Shown piece after piece: positions 55,170 to 64,000 of a stretch of 64,000 bases of DNA. The position numbers and the translations under genes were made by a program. Under the pieces are notes generated by a model. It was not told where the DNA came from and did no database searches. It was given only the letters and a program-made list of their open reading frames with translations. Each line of letters begins with the position of its first letter. Positions within the stretch are counted from its first letter, which is position 1. The DNA is from Pyrus communis. Taxonomy: Eukaryota; Streptophyta; Magnoliopsida; Rosales; Rosaceae. Location: contig NC_084808.1 in the NCBI RefSeq assembly GCF_963583255.1, forward strand, positions 11,431,501-11,495,500. The letters are read 5' to 3'.

Positions 55170-55746
55170 TGTGGAGCCAAAAATAATTAAGAAAAATATG
55201 GAGGCGACACGTGGATTCTTGGGTGAAAAAGTCAAAATTACCCTCAAGGCACATTGGAACTCCCACGTGCAAGAAGTGGACAATAACGATTCAATCAAGG
55301 TCAAAGATTAACAAAATAGGTATTTATTCAAAACCTATTTCATCAATCCTCATCAAATCCACCCCACAAGGTAACTCCTATTTATTCTTTTCAAATTAGG
55401 ATTAATTACCAAAATTAATTAATTAATTTTCTAATTGATTGCGAAATATTATTTTGACATAATATCTTGCAATTAGAGCCAAAAATCACCTTAAGTAGCC
55501 GGATCCCTTTTCTCCAAATAGGGGTCGGCCACACCCTTATAAATAGCTCTCATTTCTCCTAAAAACCCAAGTCCAATTCTCTTCTAAAATTCTCCAAATT
55601 TCTCTAAACACTTTTCCTTCAAAGGTTCTTCGACTAAAGCAACCCCCCCCCCAAAAAAAAAAAAAAAACCAATTCATTGTGAACGCGTGAGGCTCTGGGC
55701 CTTGACCTAAAGTGTTGATTATTTTGCAGATGCATTTGCATCCACA
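55170..55746 (+). repeat. 3' LTR of the plus-strand Tat element
   Basis: 577 bp, TGTGGAGCC...TTGCATCCACA, preceded by the purine run GGTGTGGGG. It aligns by eye with 28018-28586 on the other strand (AATAATTAAGAAAA, CTTGGGTGAAAAAG, TAATATCTTGCAATTA). CCTTATAAATAGC at 55536-55548 is a good TATA region. A C10 A16 homopolymer block lies at 55644-55670. Confidence 0.82.
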
Positions 55747-56173
55747 GGGATTTATATAATCATCCGCCTGATTCTTTCTGAATTTGAATGACAGTAAAAG
55801 AGACCTGTCCAGTAGCTAACAAACAATATATTCTATGACCATGTGGCACCAAATAAAATTATTTTTTTTATTTCCGTCTTCAAGTATTTCATTTAAATTA
55901 ACTGCTAAAAATGCATTATTCCAGCAACTTGAAGATTTCTTGCACAGCTAATCAAGCAGAGCTTTTCTACGAAATGAAAAAAGTGATACGTTTCCCTCTG
56001 CCAACTAACTGCTAATTGTATCCTGAAGCTGATGAGTTACTCTCACACTCAAACATTGTGACTATACATAACGAAGTTTTACACCCCCATAATAACAAAA
56101 AAAATAAATTCAATCAATATAAAAATAGTTTTTCGAGAGATTATCCAGTTGAAGCTATCCAGTTTAATCCATT

Positions 56174-57695
56174 CTAGTTTGGACGAGTGCAGTCTCGCCG
56201 AATCTCGCCTTGATTGCCCGTCAGAACCCCAATTCTGCCTAACTTAGTCATGGCTTGTATAAAAGCTTGATTAAAAGCTGCATTACTTGATGCAAATTGG
56301 TTGACGGTTGCCCTTGTTCTTGTATCTGTAAACAGTATCTGATCAGAGGTGAACAGACCCTTTCCTTGCTGAAGATTCTGGAAGTAAACATTGTCAAATG
56401 CTCGAGGTGTGGTTGGGTCCATGTTAATGGCAATTCTGGGATCCACTCGAGTTGGACACATCTGTCGAAGCTGCAATGCATAAGTTGGATCGAGTGTCGG
56501 ATCAATACGGGTTTTGCTGCTGAAGCTGTAGATTCTCTTGGAAAAACGGCTGCAATGAGAGAAACCAAGTGTGTGCGCACCTAACAAAAGCATGCAAGTT
56601 AGAAAAAACACTTTTCGTTATCAGCATGTTTTCTTGCATGATTGTCAATCTAAATCTTTGATCAGAAGTGTTGTTTTAGCATGCTGTGGTAGATTCACAG
56701 TCTAACAACATAAATAGGAAAAAGATAACATCACGACAAATTAGAGATAAAAATAATGGTAACACTAAAAAGACCTTAGGAATCACTGGCAAATAGAAGA
56801 AGACTACCTGATAATGCAACCATGTCAGTCTGGGAGAGACCATGAGAGGTAAACATGCTGTTAAGCTGGTCTAGATTGAAAGTAGGGGAAGGAAGGCGTC
56901 TCTGAACACTAGCCATAGTAGATACCTTTCCATCACGCCTACCCAGTTCAACTGTATAAGATGGTCCCCCAGCCTGCTTGAAATATGTGCATTAGACAAA
57001 ACGTAGGATATGATTATTCAAATAAGATAACGATTAATCATTAACTAATTACATAATGGTAGTAGTTAGACTAACTTTATTCTCAAGCGTTAGGTTAAAT
57101 TTAAAAAGCTTATTTGGCTTCTGTCCAACTATGATGACAGCAGATACTAATTAAATTTAAAGAAAAACTAATCAAATTAATAACGGTAAAAGGAGAATTT
57201 TATACCAGCTGTACAACATCTCTAGTAGCCAGAGCAAGAATATCTGCACATGAAACCTTGTTTTCGCAGTTAGGATCGCTATCAACCGCTGCCTTGGCTT
57301 TGATCACAGTGTCAAAACCATCTCCAGCAAGCGAAAGGTTATCAGGGTGATCCTTCTCGCCCTGATTAGTTGGTGACTGAATCAACACTGAAGCATCACA
57401 ACCCTGTACCAATAAAGGCAACACATTAAACACATGTAAACTTGGCAAACCGAAAGTTGGAATTTGAAAGGACCTAGCTACTAACCCGAACAAAGCAGTC
57501 GTGGAAGAAGAGCCTCAAAGTGGCTGGAGCAGTTACAAAAGTCTGCTGGAACTTGGTTTTGACAGCAGAAGAGACTATGGACTCAAGATTTGGACACGTG
57601 CCTTTGTAGAAGTCTGTCCTAAGTTGAGCACAAGCTGTTCCAAGAAGGAAAGGGATGAGAAAAGCAGATAGGAGAATGCAACTACGAGTTTCCAT
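56174..57695 (-). CDS. Class III secretory peroxidase, four exons
   Basis: Exons on the minus strand: 57486-57695, 57206-57403, 56808-56973, 56174-56580, all with GT-AG introns in phases 0, 0 and 1; total 326 residues. Residues 1-23 form a signal peptide, so mature protein starts [13 protein letters not shown]. The distal site is [17 protein letters not shown], with Arg61 and His65 (Arg38 and His42 in mature numbering, as in horseradish peroxidase). The proximal haem ligand is His194 in [13 protein letters not shown] (mature 171). The Cys for four disulfides and the Ca-site residues (GCDAS) are present. Such enzymes use H2O2 in the cell wall to oxidise phenolics and lignin precursors or to make reactive oxygen. 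The C-terminal half ([29 protein letters not shown]) resembles the Arabidopsis PRX16/PRX73 group. No break is seen. Confidence 0.93.
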
Positions 57696-57750
57696 GTCTT
57701 AATATCTTTAATTTGATGTTAGTGTTTGTGCTATGGGGATTCGAGACCTA

Positions 57751-57757
57751 CTTATAC
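57751..57757 (-). promoter_or_regulatory. Candidate TATA box of the peroxidase gene
   Basis: The minus strand reads GTATAAG about 55 bp before the ATG, which would give a 5' UTR of roughly 25-30 nt. Confidence 0.5.
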
Positions 57758-57985
57758 AATGACATTAGGGACATACAAGATTGACATGATTTTAAAACTT
57801 AAAAACTAAAAGCGTAGTGCTGTTAAAAATAAACAACTGTGGTCCTTGGACCTTTGTTGTGATGTACACCCTGGCATTATTATATTATCTATTAGCCGGC
57901 TTGTTTTGAGTTTCAAATGGAAAATATTGGACTTTTTGTACTTGAGGAGTCATTTTTCTTTCAAACTAATTACAGTGTGATATGT

Positions 57986-58016
<31 letters not shown>

Positions 58017-58429
58017 GTGATCTTGTTACTTTTATGTATCAAATTGTGATTTATAGGTAAGTAAAAATGGTCTGTTATATATAAGGAATCAAACAATATT
58101 CTTTATGACATTGTGGAACCCTATGCCATATAAGTTGCTCTTGTTAAATAGAGCCAAGTTGTTATTTTGTACCATGTTCTAGCACATGGAAAGTGGTTAC
58201 ATAAACCTTGTTTTTTATTTTATTCAAACACAAAGGTCGGCTAATACGGGTTTGACAAATGATTTGTCACTTGGCTGAAAACTGGATATATAGTTGTTTT
58301 ATCTCTGTGTGGGGTTTGTAGGATCATGACTGGCGAAAAGTACGTAGGCAAATAGGCGTCTAAGGGCGAAGGTCTAGACAACTAAAAGGACAACCGATTC
58401 ATTTTATAAAAATTATGCAAAAAAATTGG
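57758..58429. other. Peroxidase upstream region, no second gene
   Basis: Contains a T28 homopolymer near 57989-58016. AT-rich; no other structure recognised. Confidence 0.5.
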
Positions 58430-58710
58430 AGCAATGATGAGTTTTGATTCATGAACTAAAAAATCAGTGAATATTGATTCCTAAATTTGCTATAATGCTA
58501 AACAATAGTTATTTTAGTAAACTCCGTTAGAATTTTTATCCAAAATAAAAAGTTTAAGGAAACGAAAACGGATAGAACTTTTAACATAATTAGCCAAAAT
58601 GACCATCGATTTACATTATAACAAGTTCAAGGACCAATATTCACTAATTTTTAGTTCAAGAACCAAAGTTCCAATTGAGCTAAAATCAGGAGCCATTGCT
58701 CTAATTATCT
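58430..58710. mobile_element. MITE with long terminal inverted repeats
   Basis: The left half (GAGCAATGATGAGTTTTGAT, AATCAGTGAATATTGATTCC, TATAATGCTAAACAATAGTT) pairs with the reverse complement of the right half (AGAGCAATGGCTCCTGATTT, ATTAGTGAATATTGGTCC, TATAATGTAAATCGATGGTC). The arms are about 100 bp each and about 80% alike by eye, with a small centre. The target duplication is not clear. Confidence 0.6.
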
Positions 58711-61700
58711 CTACATTATATTATGGAACCATTTGGATTTTTAGATAGTTAGCAATGTGGCCACAAATTTATGCCAACTCAAATGCAATTTAATTCCCAA
58801 CTACCATCAATTGTTCATCATTCATCCTCCGCAGGCCATGAAAAAATATACATGAAATGAAGAAAAAAAATAATGATCATCAACTCGAGCATGGACATGT
58901 ACCACTGTTTATAAATGTATTAGGATAAGAATTTATTAATTTTGGTTTTTATTTTTCATAAGTTTAAGTTGTTCAATGTGGACATTTTATGTGGTTTATT
59001 AGCATTTACCTAATTGTTTCCATAATATACATATTGTTCTTAATTGCTTTAACTAAAAGAGTTACTAATTTATAAAACCTCTTGAATGATTAATAGTTAC
59101 ACAGGCTCCAAACGGTGATTATGCTAAATTAATCTCTATTGCAATAAGCCAAGAGAAGTCTTGAATTATGACATTACCCTTGAAAGTTCTTTGTCACCAC
59201 TACTGGATCAAAATTCAACAGTTGACATTTAAATTCAATTCAAATTCATATAAAGTACTTTCATTTCGAAATCAATAGAAACTATATTGTATGTTGATCT
59301 AATGGTGGATAACCATGAAATTTCATCATGTATATACAATAATTAAAGATTTGAAGATCCTAATAAGTGTCTGTTTTGTATTCTTTTTGAATTTGATATT
59401 TTTATTTTTAAAAAGTAATAATGGTAGCTAAACTACTCAATGCTCATTAGTTTCAAAGACTAAATATAAAAAGAATACCAAACGTGCCCTCATTTACTTT
59501 AGACCTTCCCAAAATTACATTTTCTAATTTTCAGAAATGAACCCGGAATGCAATATATATACTTGACAACCCATCTCATCAGAAGGTTGGCGAAAAGAAA
59601 ATAATATTAAAGGAATGGATATCCTAATAGAATGCCGATTCCCCAAATGATAGACTACAATTTATTCGCGTTTGGATTTCTATTCCCAGGTGTGATTGCA
59701 TTTGATTCCAAACTATATTCCAGCAACGAATGCAATTAAACACAAGAGACATGAAAGAGCAACCCCACACCCATCCACAAAGCAAATTTTAGTAATAAAA
59801 TTAGTAGGACTGAAATTGGAGCAAAGACAAATATAGGAGGATATTGTAAACTTACCTAACATTACAAACGTAATTAGTAGCTAGAGTTTCATGAGAAAAA
59901 CAGGATAAAATTAAAATAACTGATTAAAATATGTAAAATAGCAGAGTTGCCGCCATTAATTTTAACACTAAAAGGAACTCCCGAGTCTTAACAGAGAGCT
60001 CCACGATCGGTTCAAGGGAAGGGACCAAATAAAACCTCAACCTAACATAACAAGTTGTGTTCCTAAAAAATAATGCTTAATTCCATTATCCAGATATATC
60101 AATGCAACCACTCTGAATTAATGTTGCATTTTTTGGCTAGTTTAAGAGAGTTTGTTCATAGAGAACGTGGAAACAAAAACAATAGAATTGTAGTACATAA
60201 TTACAAAGAGATAAAATTAATTTTAGAAAATAATTATATTCCAAGGGAATATTATTTAGTTTTAGTAAAGCCAAGTTGCCGACGTTCCATATATATTAGT
60301 AAAGTCAATCATATGCTACTGGATGTGCTGCAGTAGGATCACAAAATAATACATGATTTTCTCCAATCCAATCAATTGGTCAGAAAAGGAGGCATAAAAT
60401 TTTGTTTTTATGGCTATTTATAATTAATTAAATAGCTGAAGCCAATCTACAAACATGAGTTTACCACAAGTTGATAATAAACGTGTATTGCCATACATTC
60501 CATCCATGGCAATGCCTGGCAACGGTATAATTAAATATTTTTTAGAAATAAAAAAACAATTCAATTAAAAAACATAATCACATTCATTTGATATTGTCTA
60601 TAATAACGTTGTATGTATGAGCCTTGAAGTAACCCCGGTTTGCTGCACTTATGTCAACTGTCATTTAACAACGCAAAAGGCCATAGGGCTAAGAGTTGCG
60701 TCCCTTAAATCAAATTGTCGTACCGAAATTTTATTTGAACCTAAATATTTTTTCTTTATATTTCTATTAAAATTTCTCTACTAAAAGAAAACCTAAGAAC
60801 CCAAAACCCACCCAAGCACTCGCGACACGTTCCCTTGACATCATCAACGACCACGATCCCCTCCAATTTTTTACTTCTTTCTTTCTTGTACCACGCTCCG
60901 CGGTCGTCTTTTCGACAATGGCTCCGCTCTAAACTCTTCTGTCAACTCCCCTCCTCATCAGCATCTTTCTCTTCCCCAATCAGTTTAAACTGTAGTTTCC
61001 ACTTTCATGCATCATTCTTCGAATTGTCATCCCAATCTTCCAAATTTTGGATTTACCACTTGTTTGTAATAGAAGCAAAAGCACTAATTCAAATCGAAGA
61101 GTAATGCCAATTAATTACCAAGAATACATACTGTGAAAAAATAAAAGTAAAAAAAAGCTTTAATGAAAAGGATTTGAACTAACTTTAATTTAATAAAAAC
61201 CATCAAAAACTATTATTTAATCATAAGGACAAAACTATTCATATACTAGACACAAACATAAAAACTCACAAACTGAATTAAAAGCCCAATCAACAGTAAA
61301 TATTTTTTCCAAAACTGCCCCTGGCAGAACCCAACCAATCCCATTAGCCTTCTAGTTCCCTTGCCACCGTTTCTCTTTTTCCTTCTTGTTCCAGTTTCCT
61401 TGGTTGCTTCAAAAGCCAAACATATCCTTAGCCTCTTGTTTATGTGTTTTTATTGGGATTGATCGCCACCTGTACAATTTTTCTTTTCTTTTTTTTCTTT
61501 TTCTTGCTAAAGTGCTTTTAAGGTTATAATTCTTAATTATTGTTTGAATTAAGTAACACTCTTTAATTCTTCAACAAGTATCACAATAATTTGATCATAA
61601 ATATGGTAATTGGGTTGGTTTCACCAAGAAATTTGTGTTATTGTTCAAAATCAAACGTTTGTTTTCTACTTTTTTTTTATTTTTTTTAATGATTTTGCGG

Positions 61701-62419
61701 TGGTCTTGCAATTCATTTTGGACAGCGCGGATCCGAGGTAATAGTGACGGCAATATCCGAATGTTCATTGACAAGACAACTATCTCTCTTCTCCTATCCT
61801 CTCCTCTCCTCTCCTTCTTTGAAAGGAGATCATCGTCGTGTCATGAAGAAACGGGGGAGAGAGCATAGCAAAGATTAAATAGTCAAAGGTTTGTCGTAAA
61901 GGTTAAAATTGGAAACTCATAATAAAGAAATAGTTCAGTTCTAGAAATAATGTGTTTTTGCACTACCTCTATATGAAAAATTGGTTCATTAACTACATGT
62001 TTTCTTTTCTTTTTAAAAATAGTATGAGTTATTTTGGTTCAGTTTTATAAATAGTGTAGGTTATTTTGGTTCAATCTCAAACACCATAAGCAATGGCAGC
62101 AACTTCACTCATTTCTTCTTCTTACTCGAACATTCTTTCATTTAACCCGATTTCCGACAAAACTCGAAAACACAATCGAAACCGATAGAGAAAAGTGCAA
62201 GGCGTATAGCAGAGGCTTGTCAGGTATTTTTTAGCACGGCACAAATTGTTTTTGGTTTGAATCCATGTGATGTGAGAAGTTCTTCCTTCCTTCCCATCCT
62301 ATATGCTATCTTCTAGTAATTAAATTTAGAACCCACTCAACATATTCCTCATTTGTTTCCCATAGCCATATACTCTTTTACTTGCAAAACATTAATCATA
62401 TAAAATTATTATTATTTAT
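58711..62419. other. Intergenic DNA, no supported gene
   Basis: AT-rich with many short direct repeats. The frame at 60835-61104 (Ser- and Phe-rich) and the one at 61635-61868 look like chance frames in pyrimidine-rich DNA. 61155-61230 resembles the left arm of the element at 8101-8765 (TTATTTAATCATAAGGACAAAA), so a relative of that element may begin here. Confidence 0.4.
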
Positions 62420-62585
62420 TTTTAACAAACAATATTTTTACACTACAGGGGTGGGGAAGTAGGCTAAGCTTCATAATGGGCTAGCAATAATATGGTTCAA
62501 ATTCGCATTTGGTGAGAATTAAACCTAAGACCTCTCACTTACAAGTTAAGAGAAATATCATTAGACCGTAATACTAAGTGGCAAT
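62420..62585 (-). repeat. tRNA-derived SINE, second copy
   Basis: The reverse complement matches 6032-6214 over its length: GCCACTTAGTATTACGGTCT, GTAAGTGAGAGGTCTTAGGT, AAGCTTAGCCTACTTCCCCA, then a T/A-rich 3' end. Confidence 0.6.
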
Positions 62586-62975
62586 CATATATAATTAAAA
62601 TTAAATTGATTAAATCTCAATAGGAAAATTGGGCCAAGTTATGCCTTTTTATTTTTGGGTGATGGGGCTTAGGAGCTTCAACTACATTTATGGTGTGTAT
62701 AAAAATTTGTAAATGAAATTAAAGGAACTAAAATGAGAAAGAATAATTGCTTATTTACTAATTTATAAACTAGTAAACCAAATTAGAAAAATTGAATAGA
62801 AGGATTTAAATTGAGGAAGATTCAAAAAAAAAATCGTGTTGAAATGCTTATTGAAATATTTATAGAATCAAAGTTAGATTAATATAAATTTCACATTCAA
62901 ATTATTTATAAACTAAACACTGACTATTTCTTAAACATACACACACCCTCTCTACCATCCTCATTATTTTTTAAA

Positions 62976-63765
62976 GGGTATGCTTGGGGCCTATTTCAAT
63001 TCCTTACAACATCTTCAAAACATTTCACTTTCATACCTTAAGTACTATTTTATTTCAAAATAATACCTCCGTTACATTTTCCATCCATTGATTTGTTAAA
63101 TGCTAACGTGGCTGCCACATATATGCCACGTGGCTGCCAAATGTCTACCACGTGGCAAATAAAATAATTTTCTCAAAAAAAGGAAATAAATAAATTTGAA
63201 ACCCATTTCTGCAAGAAGAAGAGGGAGGAAGAAGGGGAAAAAAAATTGTCCATCCCCACCCTCCCCCAATGACCCAGAAGAAGAAAGAACAAAAAAAAAA
63301 AAATTGTCCCTCCCCCCCCCCCCAGCAACCCAGAAGAAGAAGAAGAAAAGGGTTTCAAATTCCCAGAACCTCCCTCACCCCCCCCCCCCCCCGACGACCG
63401 TCCTCCTATCCCCCCCCCTCGGCGGCCCGACAACCCTCCTCCTGTCCTCCCACCCACCCAAACCCATCTCCCTTCGTCCCTCTTCTTCTTCTTCTTCTTC
63501 TTCTTCTTCATGCAGATGTGTTTCCCTTTTTTTTTTTCTTTTGAAAAAATTCATGTTTTTCAAAAAGTCAAAAAATTATTTTATTTGCCACATGGCAGAC
63601 ATTTGGCAGCCACATCAGCATTTAACGGATCAATGGATGGAAAATGTAATGGAAATATTATTTTGAAATAAAATAGTACTTAAGGTATGAAAGTGAAATG
63701 TTTTGAAGATGTTGTAAGGAATTGAAATAGACCCCAAACCTGAGGTATGAAAGTGTAATTTACCC
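62976..63765. mobile_element. MULE-type non-autonomous element with about 200-bp inverted repeats
   Basis: Arms 62976 to about 63180 and about 63555-63765 are inverted copies (CTATTTCAATTCCTTACAAC and TTCAAAACATTTCACTTTCA in both). They are flanked by the 9-bp target duplication TTTTTTAAA (62967-62975 and 63766-63774), the size typical of Mutator-like elements. The centre is low complexity: poly-C runs, GAA/TTC repeats and pyrimidine tracts. Frames such as 63196-63666 are translations of these repeats, not genes. Confidence 0.82.
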
Positions 63766-63779
63766 TTTTTTAAACTAAC

Positions 63780-63930
63780 TATTTTCTAAAACTGAACATG
63801 GGTACTATACTATTTCTGAAACTAAACACTGACTATTTCTTAAATTGAACACAGGTACTATCACTATTTCTTAAAATAAGCATTGGTATTATCACTATGT
63901 CTTAAACTAAACATAACTATTTCTCGACAT
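63780..63930 (-). repeat. Inverted array of the GTTCAGTTTAAGAAATAG-type repeat
   Basis: About six units of CTATTTCTTAAACTGAAC, the complement of the minisatellite at 8241-8577, with the same GTACTATCACTA spacers. Another unit pair is at 62920-62940, across the MULE, so the MULE probably inserted into such an array. Confidence 0.7.
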
Positions 63931-64000
63931 GCGTACACAATTGTGCCCAGCAAGAATCAAAGTGACAAATCATGTAGCGAAGAGCTTCAGTTCTTGGAGG

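Larger units (their letters stand above)
47930..55746 (+). mobile_element. Ty3/gypsy element of Tat type, 5'-truncated, with antisense ORF
   Basis: The RT begins abruptly at about 47930 against the LINE. Then follow RNase H, a second (archaeal-type) RNase H, integrase, a short piece of the Tat minisatellite (51205-51290), a long antisense ORF (52069-54336, minus) and a 3' LTR (55170-55746). Two RNase H domains and an extra ORF between pol and the 3' LTR are Tat-lineage traits. There is no 5' LTR or gag. The LTR ends match those of the minus-strand element at 21396-28586. Confidence 0.8.

Noticed and set aside
60835..61104. Ser/Phe-rich 89-codon frame as a possible small gene
   Set aside because: Pyrimidine-rich DNA gives such frames by chance. 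No domain, no splice context, no supported promoter.
63196..63666. Pro-rich 156-codon frame
   Set aside because: Translation of poly-C and CTT repeats in the core of the MULE-type element.

Overview
This is plant nuclear DNA: AT-rich, with spliced genes and dense nested retroelements. The repeat types (tRNA-derived SINE, hAT, MULE and Tat families, an endogenous pararetrovirus) resemble those of a woody eudicot. A Rosaceae fruit tree such as apple or pear is my guess; nothing in the window proves the species. Only two ordinary host genes can be supported: a two-exon gene of the plant 'ELHRLY' family (12451-13582, +) and a four-exon class III peroxidase (56174-57695, -). Everything between them, and much of the flanks, is transposon or virus-derived.

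Layout. 1-5551 (-): a degenerate endogenous caulimovirid-type pararetrovirus running off the left edge, with recognisable TATA box, poly(A) signal, tRNA-Met primer site, movement-protein, coat-protein, zinc-knuckle and reverse-transcriptase remains. 5552-9016: SINE copies, a copia 3' remnant, an AT-rich inverted-repeat element with a minisatellite, and a MITE. 9017-13582: non-coding DNA and then the ELHRLY gene. 13798-18914: a complete, apparently very young Ty1/copia element (copy 1) with a 5-bp target duplication, about 215 bp downstream of that gene. About 21085-33820: an old minus-strand copia remnant shredded by later insertions: a Tat-type gypsy element (21396-28586, itself split by a 3.2-kb hAT element holding a 339-bp satellite array), a solo LTR (28753-30593) and a second solo-LTR-like block (about 31246-33087). 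About 33830-47925: a dead LINE, split by a coding-deficient gypsy element (35159-39725) and by a second copy of the young copia family (41032-45618, -) that has lost its gag capsid region exactly in frame. About 47930-55746: a 5'-truncated Tat-type gypsy element with decayed pol, an antisense ORF and a 3' LTR. The peroxidase follows, then intergenic DNA with MITEs, a SINE and a MULE-type inverted-repeat element with a 9-bp target duplication.

How it fits together. Target-site duplications (AAAAG, GCTGG, CTAAT, CTACA, GATAGAAG, TTTTTTAAA) give element boundaries and a relative order of insertion: old copia, LINE and gypsy layers first, the hAT and coding-deficient gypsy elements inside them, and the two young copia elements last. 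Copy 1 has an uninterrupted gag-pol frame. Copy 2 keeps protease, integrase, RT and RNase H but no capsid, so it could move only if capsid came from a relative such as copy 1 (inference).
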